NCBI GenBank assembly: GCA_963969395.1
Contig: OZ017799.1
Span: 16,680,501-16,744,500, forward strand
Direction of reading: 5' to 3'
Length of the DNA stretch: 64,000 nt
Origin: Pseudoscleropodium purum
Lineage: Eukaryota > Streptophyta > Bryopsida > Hypnales > Brachytheciaceae
Part shown: positions 37,493 to 47,780 of the stretch, piece by piece
Position numbering within the stretch: the first letter of the stretch is position 1
Layout of the letters: each line of letters begins with the position of its first letter
Position numbers and translations under genes: made by a program
The notes under the pieces: model-generated
Databases searched by the model: none
Told to the model about the DNA's origin: nothing
Seen by the model: the letters and a program-made list of their open reading frames with translations, nothing else

Positions 37493-40400
37493 ATGAACGG
37501 CGAAGGTGATCGAAATATGGATGGGGTGACTCCGGGAAGCGAAGCGAAGAAAAAAAGCAAAGTGAAGGGGGCTACGCATGACCTTCGGCTTAACATTTTA
37601 AATGACCCTACAATTAAAGCAGAGAGCGGGTGGAAAGATGAAGATGCGGAGTATTGGACATAACAAATGTGCAGGACCTATGTTAAAATGTACCACATTG
37701 ACAAGTTGTGGCCTCAGGAATCGCACAAAAGTCATACACGGGATTTTTGTTGTAAACCATGGACTTGCAACAACAAACATTTTGTCCATCGATTTGAGGA
37801 GGTGTGGCGTATTCTATTCGAAAACAAGCGTAGAAGTAAAGGCTATATTAATTATAGCGTGGCGTGTATGGTTTATGCGGAACTTATATTAGAGCGCAAG
37901 ATCAATTGGAGCATGTTTTCGACGACAACAGCTTGCCCACTTCTACTTGAAGCCAATCAAAAGGACATTCCCGACTTGTACAATTCAGAGGGAGAAACAG
38001 AAAAAGTATTAAAAAATACTATAGAGGTGAAAACGGATGGTGTGGAGAAAGCCTCAAATGTTGAAGAATTACGATCTGTACAATCTCCAACAAAAACAAT
38101 TAATGAAAGCTCTTCGAAAAATGTGGAGAAAAATGTGGAGAAAGATGTAGAGATGTAGGAAGGTGAAGTCTTTTCCACAGCTCCAACGTGTTTGACCTTT
38201 ACACCAAATGTTGCGGCACAAACGCAAACGGAGTTTGTAAACAAAGGCAAAATTTGCACGGAAGGCGGGGAAACTTCAAAAAGTAAAGTAGACGAAGTCT
38301 TGGCGGAGAAAGTGGCAAAGGCTAATACTACAATTGATAGTTTGATAACCAACAATTGTTTTGATAGTTTGATAACCAACAATTGTTTTGATAGTTTGGT
38401 GTACAAATCTCCGCCTGTGCATCAAGGCGTTGAATCTAGTCGAGCGTTAAGCTTAGAAGACAAAGTACATACGCCTCGTGGACAAGGCGTGACGATTGAT
38501 AATATATCATCATTATGGAGTTCCGAGCATAAAAGGTGGGCGGAGGAGTTTCCGTTTACAACGGCATTGCTGAGTCCTCTACATCGAACCTTGCAAAACA
38601 TGTCCAATCCAAAACAATTGGAAAATCTTTTGAAGCTCTCGGTTCAATTTGCTAACCTTCATGAAGAAATAGGCAGATCGTCTAACTCCGATGATGGTGC
38701 TATTGCTGTTCCAATGAGTCCACTTGTAGATCCAAAGAATATTGTATATATACTTGATATAGCTTTCAAGATGACGATGTCAACTGAATTTTTAGCGAAA
38801 GTTGCTCCGACTTTTATGAATTTGGCCAAGGAGTTTTTTTTCATGGCACTAGAGATATTGAAAGGTGCTATAGCATTTCAGAATCTCACGAAGACTTTCG
38901 GACCACTTTTCGAAGAAAGAGATGTTCACATACTACAATTGGTGGAATATGAGAAGAAAATTGCTGACCTTAGAGGAGTGGAAGCAAGAGGCAAAGTGTT
39001 GGACTTGAAATTAAAAACTTCAGAGAGTGAGGTTGAACATTTAAATCAACAATCATCGAGGCAAATGGAGGAGTTGATGAAGATGGGTAAACGAATTGCA
39101 GAATTACAAGGGACCTCCAAAAATCCGAGTGAGGTTGCAATCTCACTAGTGATTGTACTCGGAGACAATCAAGAGACTCAAGAGAGTGAAGATAAGCTCT
39201 CTCTTCTTTTTGATAAGGCCGAAGCAAGTGACAACCATGCCATTGTGAATGTACAAGAAAGTCACGACATGAGCATGTTAAAAGCAACACAACAACCATC
39301 ATGGAAAAGCTTTCATCCGTTTACGTGAATGCGGAGACGCAAACAAAAAGTTGTGACTTTGAAGAGTTGAAGCATAAATTGGAGGAGGCAATTGAAGCAA
39401 AAGGAATCGTTGAATCCAAGTTGAATCAATTGTAATTGTGCTTGGATTTGAAGAAGTTTATGCCATCTAGCGGCTTGGAGTCTCGATGGTTAGCATGGGT
39501 ACAAAGACTCCAAGATAGACCCTCTGTAGTATCTCGAGCAATGGCAGGTCTTCAAACATTGGCAATGGAGTCAAATGAAAATTGCGATGCCATTCAAAGC
39601 TCTTTGAGTTGGTTCAAGACTATGTTTGATCAACATCCTTCTAAGGGATATACGGAGATCACATGTTGGGGAGACATGGATGCCATGTTTGAGTGGTTAA
39701 ACCACACAGAGAAGGACCAAGCTCTACCCATCAATTGGGCTTTGGAAGTAGAGGATGAATGGGTCCCTTACAACACACTTTCAGCACACATGAATGTAAA
39801 AGACAAGCGAGTGGTGCATGCTTGTGATCCAGCCTCTCCAATCTTGGATGGTTGTTGTAGCCTTTGCGAAGGCCTCTTCGGACCAGAAGGTGCGGTAACC
39901 ATGGACCAATGTCGCCACACTTTTCATGTCACTTGCATTGTGAAAGCATCACTCATTCGTTCGGTGTGTGCCGAGTGTCGTAGTCCATTGAGTGCTAAGT
40001 TCTACGAAATGTTTGGTATGTTGGAAGCTATGCCTCCAGGCCACGAGTATAATCGTTGGAATCTTCCTCTTGATCAAGCGCCGTACAAATTTCAAAATTA
40101 TCAACATTGGGGGAAGCCAATCCGATGGAATGCAAATGAACAGAGGCATGATTTGTACGAGGAATCTCAGCAACCATTGGATTTCGATGTGTGGATGACT
40201 CACAATAGAGAGGTAGAATTGCGGGCTCAAAGAATCGTAGATGACGCGGCCCATGAAATGTTTTGTCGCAACATGGGGGGACATTGGAGCTTGCAATACG
40301 AAAAGTTCTTTCGTTTTTTAGATAAAAAAGTAGAGAGAGGACCAGAAGACAATTGGGTGGAGGTGAACCATGAAAAAGAGTTCGATGAGTAATATAAGGC

Positions 40401-40923
40401 ATACGACCACACCCTCGTAGGTAGGGCCCTTCTATTGTCGAAGTTGGAAAAGGCTGCAAAAGTTCGTATTGTCTACGATACAAATGGACTAACAAGCACA
40501 GGACATTCATCTGTAAATGTGGCAGCAGCATTTGATAGGCGCATTGGCGATATTATAGGGCATTGGAAGGCTTTCCTATTGGATGGAGACTACCTCACAG
40601 TATGGCAAGGGAAAGGAGATGATGAAGTTGTTCAAGCGATGGTAGATCGTGTCGAGAGCAACTTGAGAACCTTGAAGGTAGACGAAGTCGATTTATCACC
40701 GAAAAGAAAACAGAAAAGGAAGCGTGAAGAGGACGATGATTTCTCTCCGGAAACCAAGAAACAATTTCATAAGGTGGACATCGAAGTTCAATCTAGAGGG
40801 CGAATAGTCCGTCCAAGTCAACAACGGTCAACTCGTCAATCATCTGCTAAACTCCTCGGTATAGCAGATTTTCCTTTTGTTTTGGGAGAAGGTAGTGGTC
40901 CATTCGGTGAAAGTAGGATTTGA
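37493..40923 (+). pseudogene. Gene Y: YVKM-domain, coiled-coil, RING-H2 protein
   Basis: About 1,140 codons from the ATG at 37493. Stops at 37661, 38156, 39433 and 40390 and one frameshift near 39285-39300 interrupt it; otherwise the frame is continuous. Parts in order: Lys-rich start; the domain shared with gene X (residues about 57-150, YVKMYHIDKLW ... YINYSVACMVYAELIL); a Ser/Thr/Glu-rich linker with three 9-residue NNCFDSLIT-type repeats (about 38330-38400); a helical region and coiled coil (about 38850-39430); a RING-H2 finger (39856-39990: CSLC, then CRHTFHVTC, then CAEC); and a basic C-terminus (KRKQKRKR). RING-H2 proteins usually act as ubiquitin ligases. It occupies the transposase position of the element. 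No homologue recognised for the whole. Confidence 0.7.
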
Positions 40924-41217
40924 AGAGAATTTTGTTTTTAAAAAACAATGGTCCTTTCATTGTTTAAAAACAAAAAAGAATGTGAAAGATTTAGATCTTA
41001 AAAAGATCGTATAGGATTCAATAGTGATATTGGAACTATGTTTTCATGTATTTTGTTTATACATACATATTTATATATAAAGATGCTATATTTTCATTTG
41101 CGTATAAAAATATTTTTATATGTACATCTTATTTTACGTGGATGCATTCATTTATGATTATGAAACATTCAAATTACATAACAATATAAAATTTTCTAAT
41201 GACTAATGGCAATGCGA
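40924..41217. other. 3' noncoding region of gene Y
   Basis: AT-rich; contains an inverted stretch near 40925-40975 (GTTTTTAAAAAACAATGG and TTGTTTAAAAACAAA) and no gene. About 290 bp. Confidence 0.4.
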
Positions 41218-41423
41218 AGTCCGCCTCGTCCGCCCTGTCCGTCCGCCTTGTCTGGTCTGTATGCCCGACTGCCCTGGCCGTTCGCCCCTGCCGTCTGCCT
41301 CCCGTCTGCCCCGTCCCGCGCGTCCGCCTTCCGACGGCGGGAATGACGCTGCGTCCGCTAACGTCCGTGCGTCCAGACGTCCGGACGCTATTTTGGGGCG
41401 GACGTTGAGATTCGTCAACCCTG
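41218..41423. repeat. E3 right terminus and GC block
   Basis: GTCCGCC motifs, then a GGACGCTATTTTGGGGCGGACGT segment identical in kind to the E1 right end, closing with GTCAACCCTG at 41423. Confidence 0.85.
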
Positions 41424-41812
41424 GAACAGGTAGCTATGGCAACACACACTATGGTAAGTCTACTGAATCTGGTTCATATTATACGACGCCCACTTTAGTG
41501 GGCTCCGAAGGTAGTGAAGGAAGCCATGTAACCCCACAATAAAGTTGCTCTCTTCACGGAAGCGCCCAATACTATCGGGGATCAACTAGAAGTGATTCAT
41601 ACGGGCATCATGGAGCCTCTTATTACGGGGCTTCAAATGAAAGAGGATCAGAGCCTACTACTTCGGTTCCTCCTCTCACTTTTGGAAGTTCAAATTATGG
41701 ACAAGGAGGTGCACCGAGTGGATATCACGGAAACTACGGAGGTGGTCTGTTCATTGGAATACAAAGAAGAGGCAGCGGTCAACAATTTGAGTCCGATTTA
41801 GATTCCGAATAA
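41424..41812 (+). pseudogene. Gene X, truncated second copy
   Basis: The C-terminal 130 codons of gene X, beginning directly at the E3 terminus in the middle of the GSYGNTHYG repeat region and ending at the TAA at 41810. An extra stop (TAT to TAA, 41540-41542) is present. The N-terminal shared domain is missing. Inverted relative to the copy in E3. Confidence 0.8.
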
Positions 41813-42414
41813 AAAAACATGCAAATATATAGTGAGCATGTATTTGCTCGATTTTCTCATTTTTATTCTCACGACAAGTATACAGCACTAGATTGGTAGA
41901 AGTAGTACAAAATTTTAAATGAATAGAACAATTTTGAATAATAATTTTGTTCACTTTTTCAAAAAATGTTGTGTAATAGTGTACACCAAGTATGTATGTA
42001 GGCAAGCATATTGTTGAAGACATCATTGTATTATTTTATAATAGCATTGATGTATAAGGCTATAAGCGACTTTGATAAATAATAAAAATATGAAGAAGAA
42101 ATGTAATTTTGTAAGAGCCATATTATGTCTATTTTTGAATTTAGCATTCGAGGATAAATATGTACTAGCATGGTGTGTATTTTGAAATTATTGTTGTGTG
42201 TTTATTACATTTAGAAACTCGTAAATGATATAAATGTATTTCTAATTAATTTATGAAAGATTGAATTATTTGAATATTTGAAATTTTTTTATTTTTCATT
42301 CAACGATTGCTAAAAACTAAAATGATTTCTTATTGGTATGAAGAAATGCCCAAATTAGACAATTAGTGGTTCTTCTTTAGATTCTATTTTCAAATATGAA
42401 AAATAAATCGGATC
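41813..42414. other. Noncoding 3' region of truncated gene X
   Basis: Inverted, nearly identical copy of 32243-32839. No gene. Confidence 0.6.
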
Positions 42415-42590
42415 CGGCGGACGCTTGATTTGTCCGCCCGTGCCCGTCCAATCGGGCGGATGGGACTCGAGGGTTTCGGGGAGGCCGACGGCCGATGCGT
42501 CCGCCACCCCCGGCCCGTCTGATCGGGCGGACGGTTTGGGGCCGTCTGTGCCTTATAAGATGGGCGGACGGGCCGTCCGCATTGTCACTT
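42415..42590. repeat. GC block upstream of composite kinase-like gene
   Basis: Inverted copy of 32071-32242, with the same GGCGGACG motifs. Confidence 0.75.
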
Positions 42591-42774
42591 TTGCTTTGCC
42601 CCTTGTGAATCCAAGGTGGAGTGGAGAGCTTGGTGGTTCATCCTCCATTGGCTCCTTTCCGAGGCAAGGCAAGAGTGGTTTATTGGGGCCCTTTGTTGCC
42701 AATTTTTTGGACACTTGCGCATGAATTCAATTTCAAACTAAAAAATTTGATCTATATCAATTTCATTTGTCATG

Positions 42775-44268
42775 ATGCCGAACGGGAAGAAGAAGGTTGC
42801 GAAGCTAAAACATGGAGAGGGACCAACAAACTTGGAGGTAGCTCGCCAAAGTCCTTCGGAAGAATGCAAGAAATTCATAATCGAGCGCATCGTTTAATTT
42901 TATGAATCGGAAACAACATTGTCTTTAGACAATAAATACATCAAATATCAAGAGGAGTGCGTGTCTAAATTCAAGGTAGACATGACACAGATGTTGTTGG
43001 ATGCATTGAATGTGGCGAAGTGGCATGACAAAATGCATAAAACGTACTTCACCAAATGTTTGGAGAACAAGGTTCATGACGCTTTGTGGAATTCCAAAGT
43101 CATTTTGGTTAAATATGGCAAGGAATATCAACCCAATGACGCCGAGTTTGAAGAAGTGATTCTGAAAGTGAACTTGTTTAGAGGGCGATGTGCTCCATTC
43201 GCCAAAAAGCACAATCGAGTTGGTTCAATTGGTTGGTGGAAAAGCAATGATGGAGTTGCTGAAGCGGAAAGGACCAAACGGCACCTCATAGCACTTCTAG
43301 ATACAGCACGCGTGATTGCTGTTGATGATAGAACAATGAGAAGTGAATATGCAACGATTCGAAAGGTTCGTATTGAAGGATGTTCAGGAATACTTCCTTA
43401 TTGGAAGTTTGCAGCAAAGAAATCCATTCACCACCAAACTCGACCGGATTTTGCAAAGTTAAAACATCAAAACGAATCAATGGCTGTTCGAATTCTACAC
43501 GCGGGTGTGATACGGTTTGCTGCGGTGTACGGAACGACGTGTGAAGGTTATGCGTATTGGTGGAATGGTGGAACTCTTCGACAAATGTTGAATATGGATA
43601 AGGACTATCCAAACAACATTCAAATCCGTTTGATGTATACAAATCCAACCGAAGAGGAGGTTGTAAAAGCTCACCATTTAGGACAATATCAGAAGAAGCG
43701 CACGGAGTTGACATGGGCGTTTATTTATATAATGTATGCACTGCATCTTGCTGGACATTTGCACAATGATCTTTCTCCGAACAACATCTTGTTGCATTTT
43801 CCAAAGGATAAGTCACGTGTGTACATTGGAGTTTGCGATTGGGGCATGACCACCTTAGCTTCTCAGCCAATGAAGTCTTTGTACACATTCACATCAGCAG
43901 ATGAGATGAAATAAACTTTGCAAAGGAAATGGTGGGTGGATGCACGTATTGCATATTTGCATAAAGCAGGTGCAGATGTGGAAGTTATTCCGATGTATTC
44001 ACGTAAGTCGGAAAAGTATGCCATTCGAAAAATTGCTCGGCGGAAGAATGGAAACAACATGTCAGAGGCGTATTTCAACGTGCTACTTAAAACACCTAGT
44101 GCGACACAATTTGCCTTTCATGACTTTGCAAAAGTGTTTTATACTTACTTGAAGCGCATTTCTTCGAAGATTGACGATGAAAATACTAGTTTGGCCCATG
44201 TGATTACGCGATTTTCTAATACATATCGTTGGCCGATGCCAGATGAACATTTCCGCCATTTATATTAG
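42775..44268 (+). pseudogene. Kinase-like protein, composite copy (two in-frame stops)
   Basis: Fourth copy, read from the ATG at 42775, with the stops at 42895 and 43912 seen in E2 and E3. Residues are identical to E2 and E3 in the open segments. Lies inside the 3.2 kb arm that is inverted relative to E3. Confidence 0.8.
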
Positions 44269-44659
44269 ATTGGTAGTGCAGAAGTAGTAGTTGAATAGGT
44301 TATATAGGCATTAAAAATTAGTTTAGAAATATAGAGTTGGAATGAAAAAAATTATATGTGCAATTAGCCGAATGTGCACAATGTATGGTATTCTATATTA
44401 AATTCAATATATTTTGCCCATATTGATTATGTTTGTATTTGTGTTGATCTCGATTTTTTAAATAGTATATATATATATTTGAAATCACAAACTTTTTTAG
44501 TTTGCCTACTAAAAATGAATTGAAATTTTTTCATAGTTTCAAGACTATCATGGACTCATGGTCAAACTTTATAATCTTTCAACTTATAAGAGACATTGTT
44601 TTAATGACAAATCGCAAACCATTGCACTTCATTTAACATTTAATTGTTTAAAAATTAAG

Positions 44660-44862
44660 GGAGTGACCGCGGGGCAGTTTGGGTAGGGCGGTCGGGGGAA
44701 ATAGGGCCGTCAAAGCGGATGGGGAGGACGGGTGGGGCGGACGGGGTGACTAGCGGATGGGGCGGTCCCGGCAGACGCCGCGTTCGCAGGGACCGCGAAT
44801 GTCAACAGACGCTGCAAACACAATGTCCGCATCCGGACATCCCAGACGTCGTGTCAACCCTA
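44660..44862. repeat. Left-type terminus and GC block of composite
   Basis: GC motifs, then GACGTCGTGTCAACCCTA. An extra ACATCCCAG-like segment separates it from the E3 left-end sequence. Followed by the GTCATCTT target duplication. Confidence 0.8.
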
Positions 44863-44870
44863 GTCATCTT

Positions 44871-46800
44871 TGTCCATTTCTTCATGCAATTGCGTCCATA
44901 ATGCAAAGGGACTATGAAGTTGTTTATCACTGTAATTGAGCCGGGCTTCTTCTACTTTCTAGCTTAACAAGTTCCCACTGATGGTGTCTATTGGAGTACC
45001 TGCTGTGTGCTAGCAGTCACCGCTTCTACTCTGGAGCACAAAGAGAGTTATTTTCTGAGTGCAATAACTTTTCCCTACATAGAAATAGAGATTAAAGGGA
45101 TTACATAATTTTCCCAATTTTTTTAACTCGAAATATAATTATTATGAATTTTTTAACCAAACTGTAATATACGACTTATATTAGTCATATAGGCTTTCCT
45201 ATTTCCAACCATAAACCGGTTGCAAATCAACCAAGGGTTGATTACAATACTGAGAGCCTCACAACCAATCATAATGCGCCACAACTACTTTGGAAACTGC
45301 CCTACAACTTCACAAAAATGGAACAAGCTATAGGTTGGAAGTCAGGGGGTAATCAAAAATGGGTTGGCTCCTATAGAACCTTACTTAACCAATGTGTGGT
45401 GAAACTCATCTGTAAATGCCTCGTTGAATATCATTGTCTCTTCTTCATGGACATAACTCTACTGATTTGTATTATTGCCTAGATTTTAAAATTGTGAAGA
45501 TGTAGAATGATATGCAACTTCAAATAATAATTTAATGTTGATTTTTAAACTAAAATTGTAGAATACAATGCATAGATTGTATCCATGCAATTAGATCTCT
45601 TCCTAAGCTAATTAATAATTTTTTACAAAATCTTGACACTAAAAATTGGAAATTCTTTCAAAATTTTGATTATCATGGATTGAATATGTGTAATTTTCAC
45701 AAGAATGTTTTGCTTTTAAGTGCAAATGTTAAGTTCAAATTGTTCAGTTTTATACACACATGTATTCAAGTTGTTTTTTACAAATGGCCAAGGCCTTTTT
45801 TTAACAAAAAAGTTACTTTCTAAGGTCAAATATACATGCACCCCTTGAGGCTTGAACTATAAATAATTTGGAAAAAAAAATCTATAAACATTTTGAATTT
45901 TAGGTGGATACAAAAATCTAGAATTTGTGCATTTGCAATGTCTTTGCATTTACATGTTGTTTGAAACTTGAATGTTTGGTCTTTAGGGAGTCAATAATGA
46001 ATGTCACTTGTTGAATCCTATTTGGTCAAAATTATCACAATATAGTAATATTTGAACCTTGGATACCAATGAGCATAAAAATAGAATAGTGTGATTTTGG
46101 AAAATTAGTGTGCACTTACTAATGAGTGAAAGTTTGAAATACACATTGATTTTGTTGCTTTAAAGCAATTCTAGGAAGAAGTCTCAAAGTAATTGAGGTT
46201 TTGGACATAAAACTCTTAAATTTAAGTAAATTGCTAGAATACTATTAATATTCTCTTCATAAACTTGAAGCATATGAAAAAAGTTCTAGAGACATTATGT
46301 ATAAAACAAGTTTATGGAATATTTAAGACAAAAGAGACTTTAGTGTTTAAGTCATTAGGAATTAGTGAAGACATTCACAAAATTAAACAAAATGATTTTT
46401 CTACTAACTTTATGAAGATGAAATTTCACCAATGAAATAAAAGAAAAGTGTTTCTAAATGACAAAAATGTGCCCATGAAAGGGCCTTCTTTGCACTCATT
46501 TGCAAGACAAGAATCACAAAAGTCCTTGATATAAAATGTGTAATCTTGGTGGTGGAAATTATACTCCAAATTTGAAAGTGAGATTCCTTGATTTGGGTAC
46601 TCAATAGTACTAAAATCTATAAAACAAAAAATCTCATGAAAATTTAAAAAATATATATATCAATAGTATATGATTCTAAAGACTATTCAAAATACAATAA
46701 GTAGAGTTAGGACTAGATAATAAATTTAAAGTATTAATTTTCAATATGTTGACTTTATACCTTATAATCCAAATCAAGTATTTCATGTTGTTAGCATACT
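44871..46800. other. Noncoding spacer
   Basis: AT-rich, with no supported gene or RNA. Short frames have no recognisable product. Confidence 0.5.
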
Positions 46801-47780
46801 AGGAAAAATCTATATAGCTTAACCCCTAAAGGTCCAAACATCATTTTTTGGCAATATAGCGATTTTGGGCAATACACTATAGATGGAGTTTTTAGTTTTT
46901 TTTGTTGGAATTCTTACTTAATATATGTCCAAGGAGTAGCTTTAAGGCCCAACAATTTTCATAACCTTTGACTACTTGATTAAAAAGTTATTGCATAATA
47001 TGTAATTTTCAATGCTTGGCATGCAACCCGAAAATTTCTTAAAAAAATACTTTTTTCAAAAATAAAAATTTAAAACTGATTTCTAGATTTATATATATGT
47101 GAAAAACTTTGAATCATTCCATTTTGATTGATGAGATGAAAGTTATGAGGTGTTCTAGTTTGTGGGTAGTCATGGATTCCTTATTCAAAAATAAACTTTG
47201 AAGTCCTTTATTTAACTCAATTTTTATTATTTTTTGAAAAAAAATAAAAAGATATAATGTAGATTGTTTATTACTACATTACCATCGTTGGGATTCAAAT
47301 TTTTCATTTCCATGATTAAATTCTTAACAATTTAGTGTTTTGAATCACTTTGTACTTCTTTCTATTTACTATTTTTTCCTATATGTTGTGCAATTCCAAA
47401 TGATCTAAAATAATTTAGGCATGTAGCCAACTTGCTTTGAAAAATGAGTGCAAAGAGTAACCATCATTTTGGATATTTTTTCATGAAAATGTGACCTTGT
47501 GAGGTGCAACTTCTTGTATTTTCACAAGGTAAAAAAAAAGGGTTGTGGGCACTTCAAATGTTAATATCTTGCAATCTACATAGTGGAAAATTCTGAAATT
47601 TTTTCCACATATTTTAAAAATAGTTTACTACAAGATCCTATGGTTCCATGTGTCCAAAAATGTTTTTCATCTAAAATTTGATGCTTGTATCAGACATGGC
47701 ACTGTTGGAGTGTTTTTGGTGAAAACATAATCTCCAACCATTAAGGGTGAACTACCTGATGTTTTATTTATATAAGGTTT
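46801..47780 (+). repeat. Noncoding repeat R, copy 2
   Basis: Same order of matching segments as 10770-12170, shorter in the middle. Starts near AACCCCTAAAGGTCCAAAC and ends near GTGTTTTTGGTGAAAACATAATC. Divergence is moderate, so it is older than the hAT elements. Confidence 0.65.

Larger units (their letters stand above)
29825..41423 (+). mobile_element. E3: 11.6 kb element with kinase, gene X and RING gene Y
   Basis: Left-type terminus CAGGGTTGACA at 29825 and right-type terminus (complement of CAGGGTTGACG) at 41423. Order: kinase-like gene (minus), GC block, AT stretch, gene X (minus), GC block, AT cassette homologous to E1 3895-6289, GC block, gene Y (plus), right end. The transposase slot of E1 is occupied by gene Y, so this type depends on a transposase from elsewhere. 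Flanking octamers TCCGGCTT and GAACAGGT do not match, so its insertion site has been rearranged. Confidence 0.85.
41424..44659. repeat. Inverted-repeat arm 2 of composite
   Basis: Partner of arm 1. Identity includes both kinase stops and the 60-bp subfamily insertion; a few gene X differences exist (for example the stop at 41540). It diverges from arm 1 in the terminal GC block. Confidence 0.85.
27905..44862 (-). mobile_element. Chimeric composite hAT element (17 kb) containing E3
   Basis: Starts with the right-type terminus CAGGGTTGACG at 27905 and ends with the complement of left-type TAGGGTTGACA at 44862. Flanks are ATCATCTT (27897-27904) and GTCATCTT (44863-44870), a 7/8 target duplication, so these two termini were once ends of a single insertion. 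Contents: a truncated hAT module (28387-29824), the complete inner element E3 (29825-41423), and a truncated gene X plus a kinase arm (41424-44862). Sequence between the transposase break and the gene X break has been lost. Confidence 0.8.

Noticed and set aside
27905..41423. Treating 27905-41423 as one simple element
   Set aside because: Both ends are right-type termini in opposite orientation, a left-type terminus lies at 29825, and the outer target duplication pairs 27897 with 44863.
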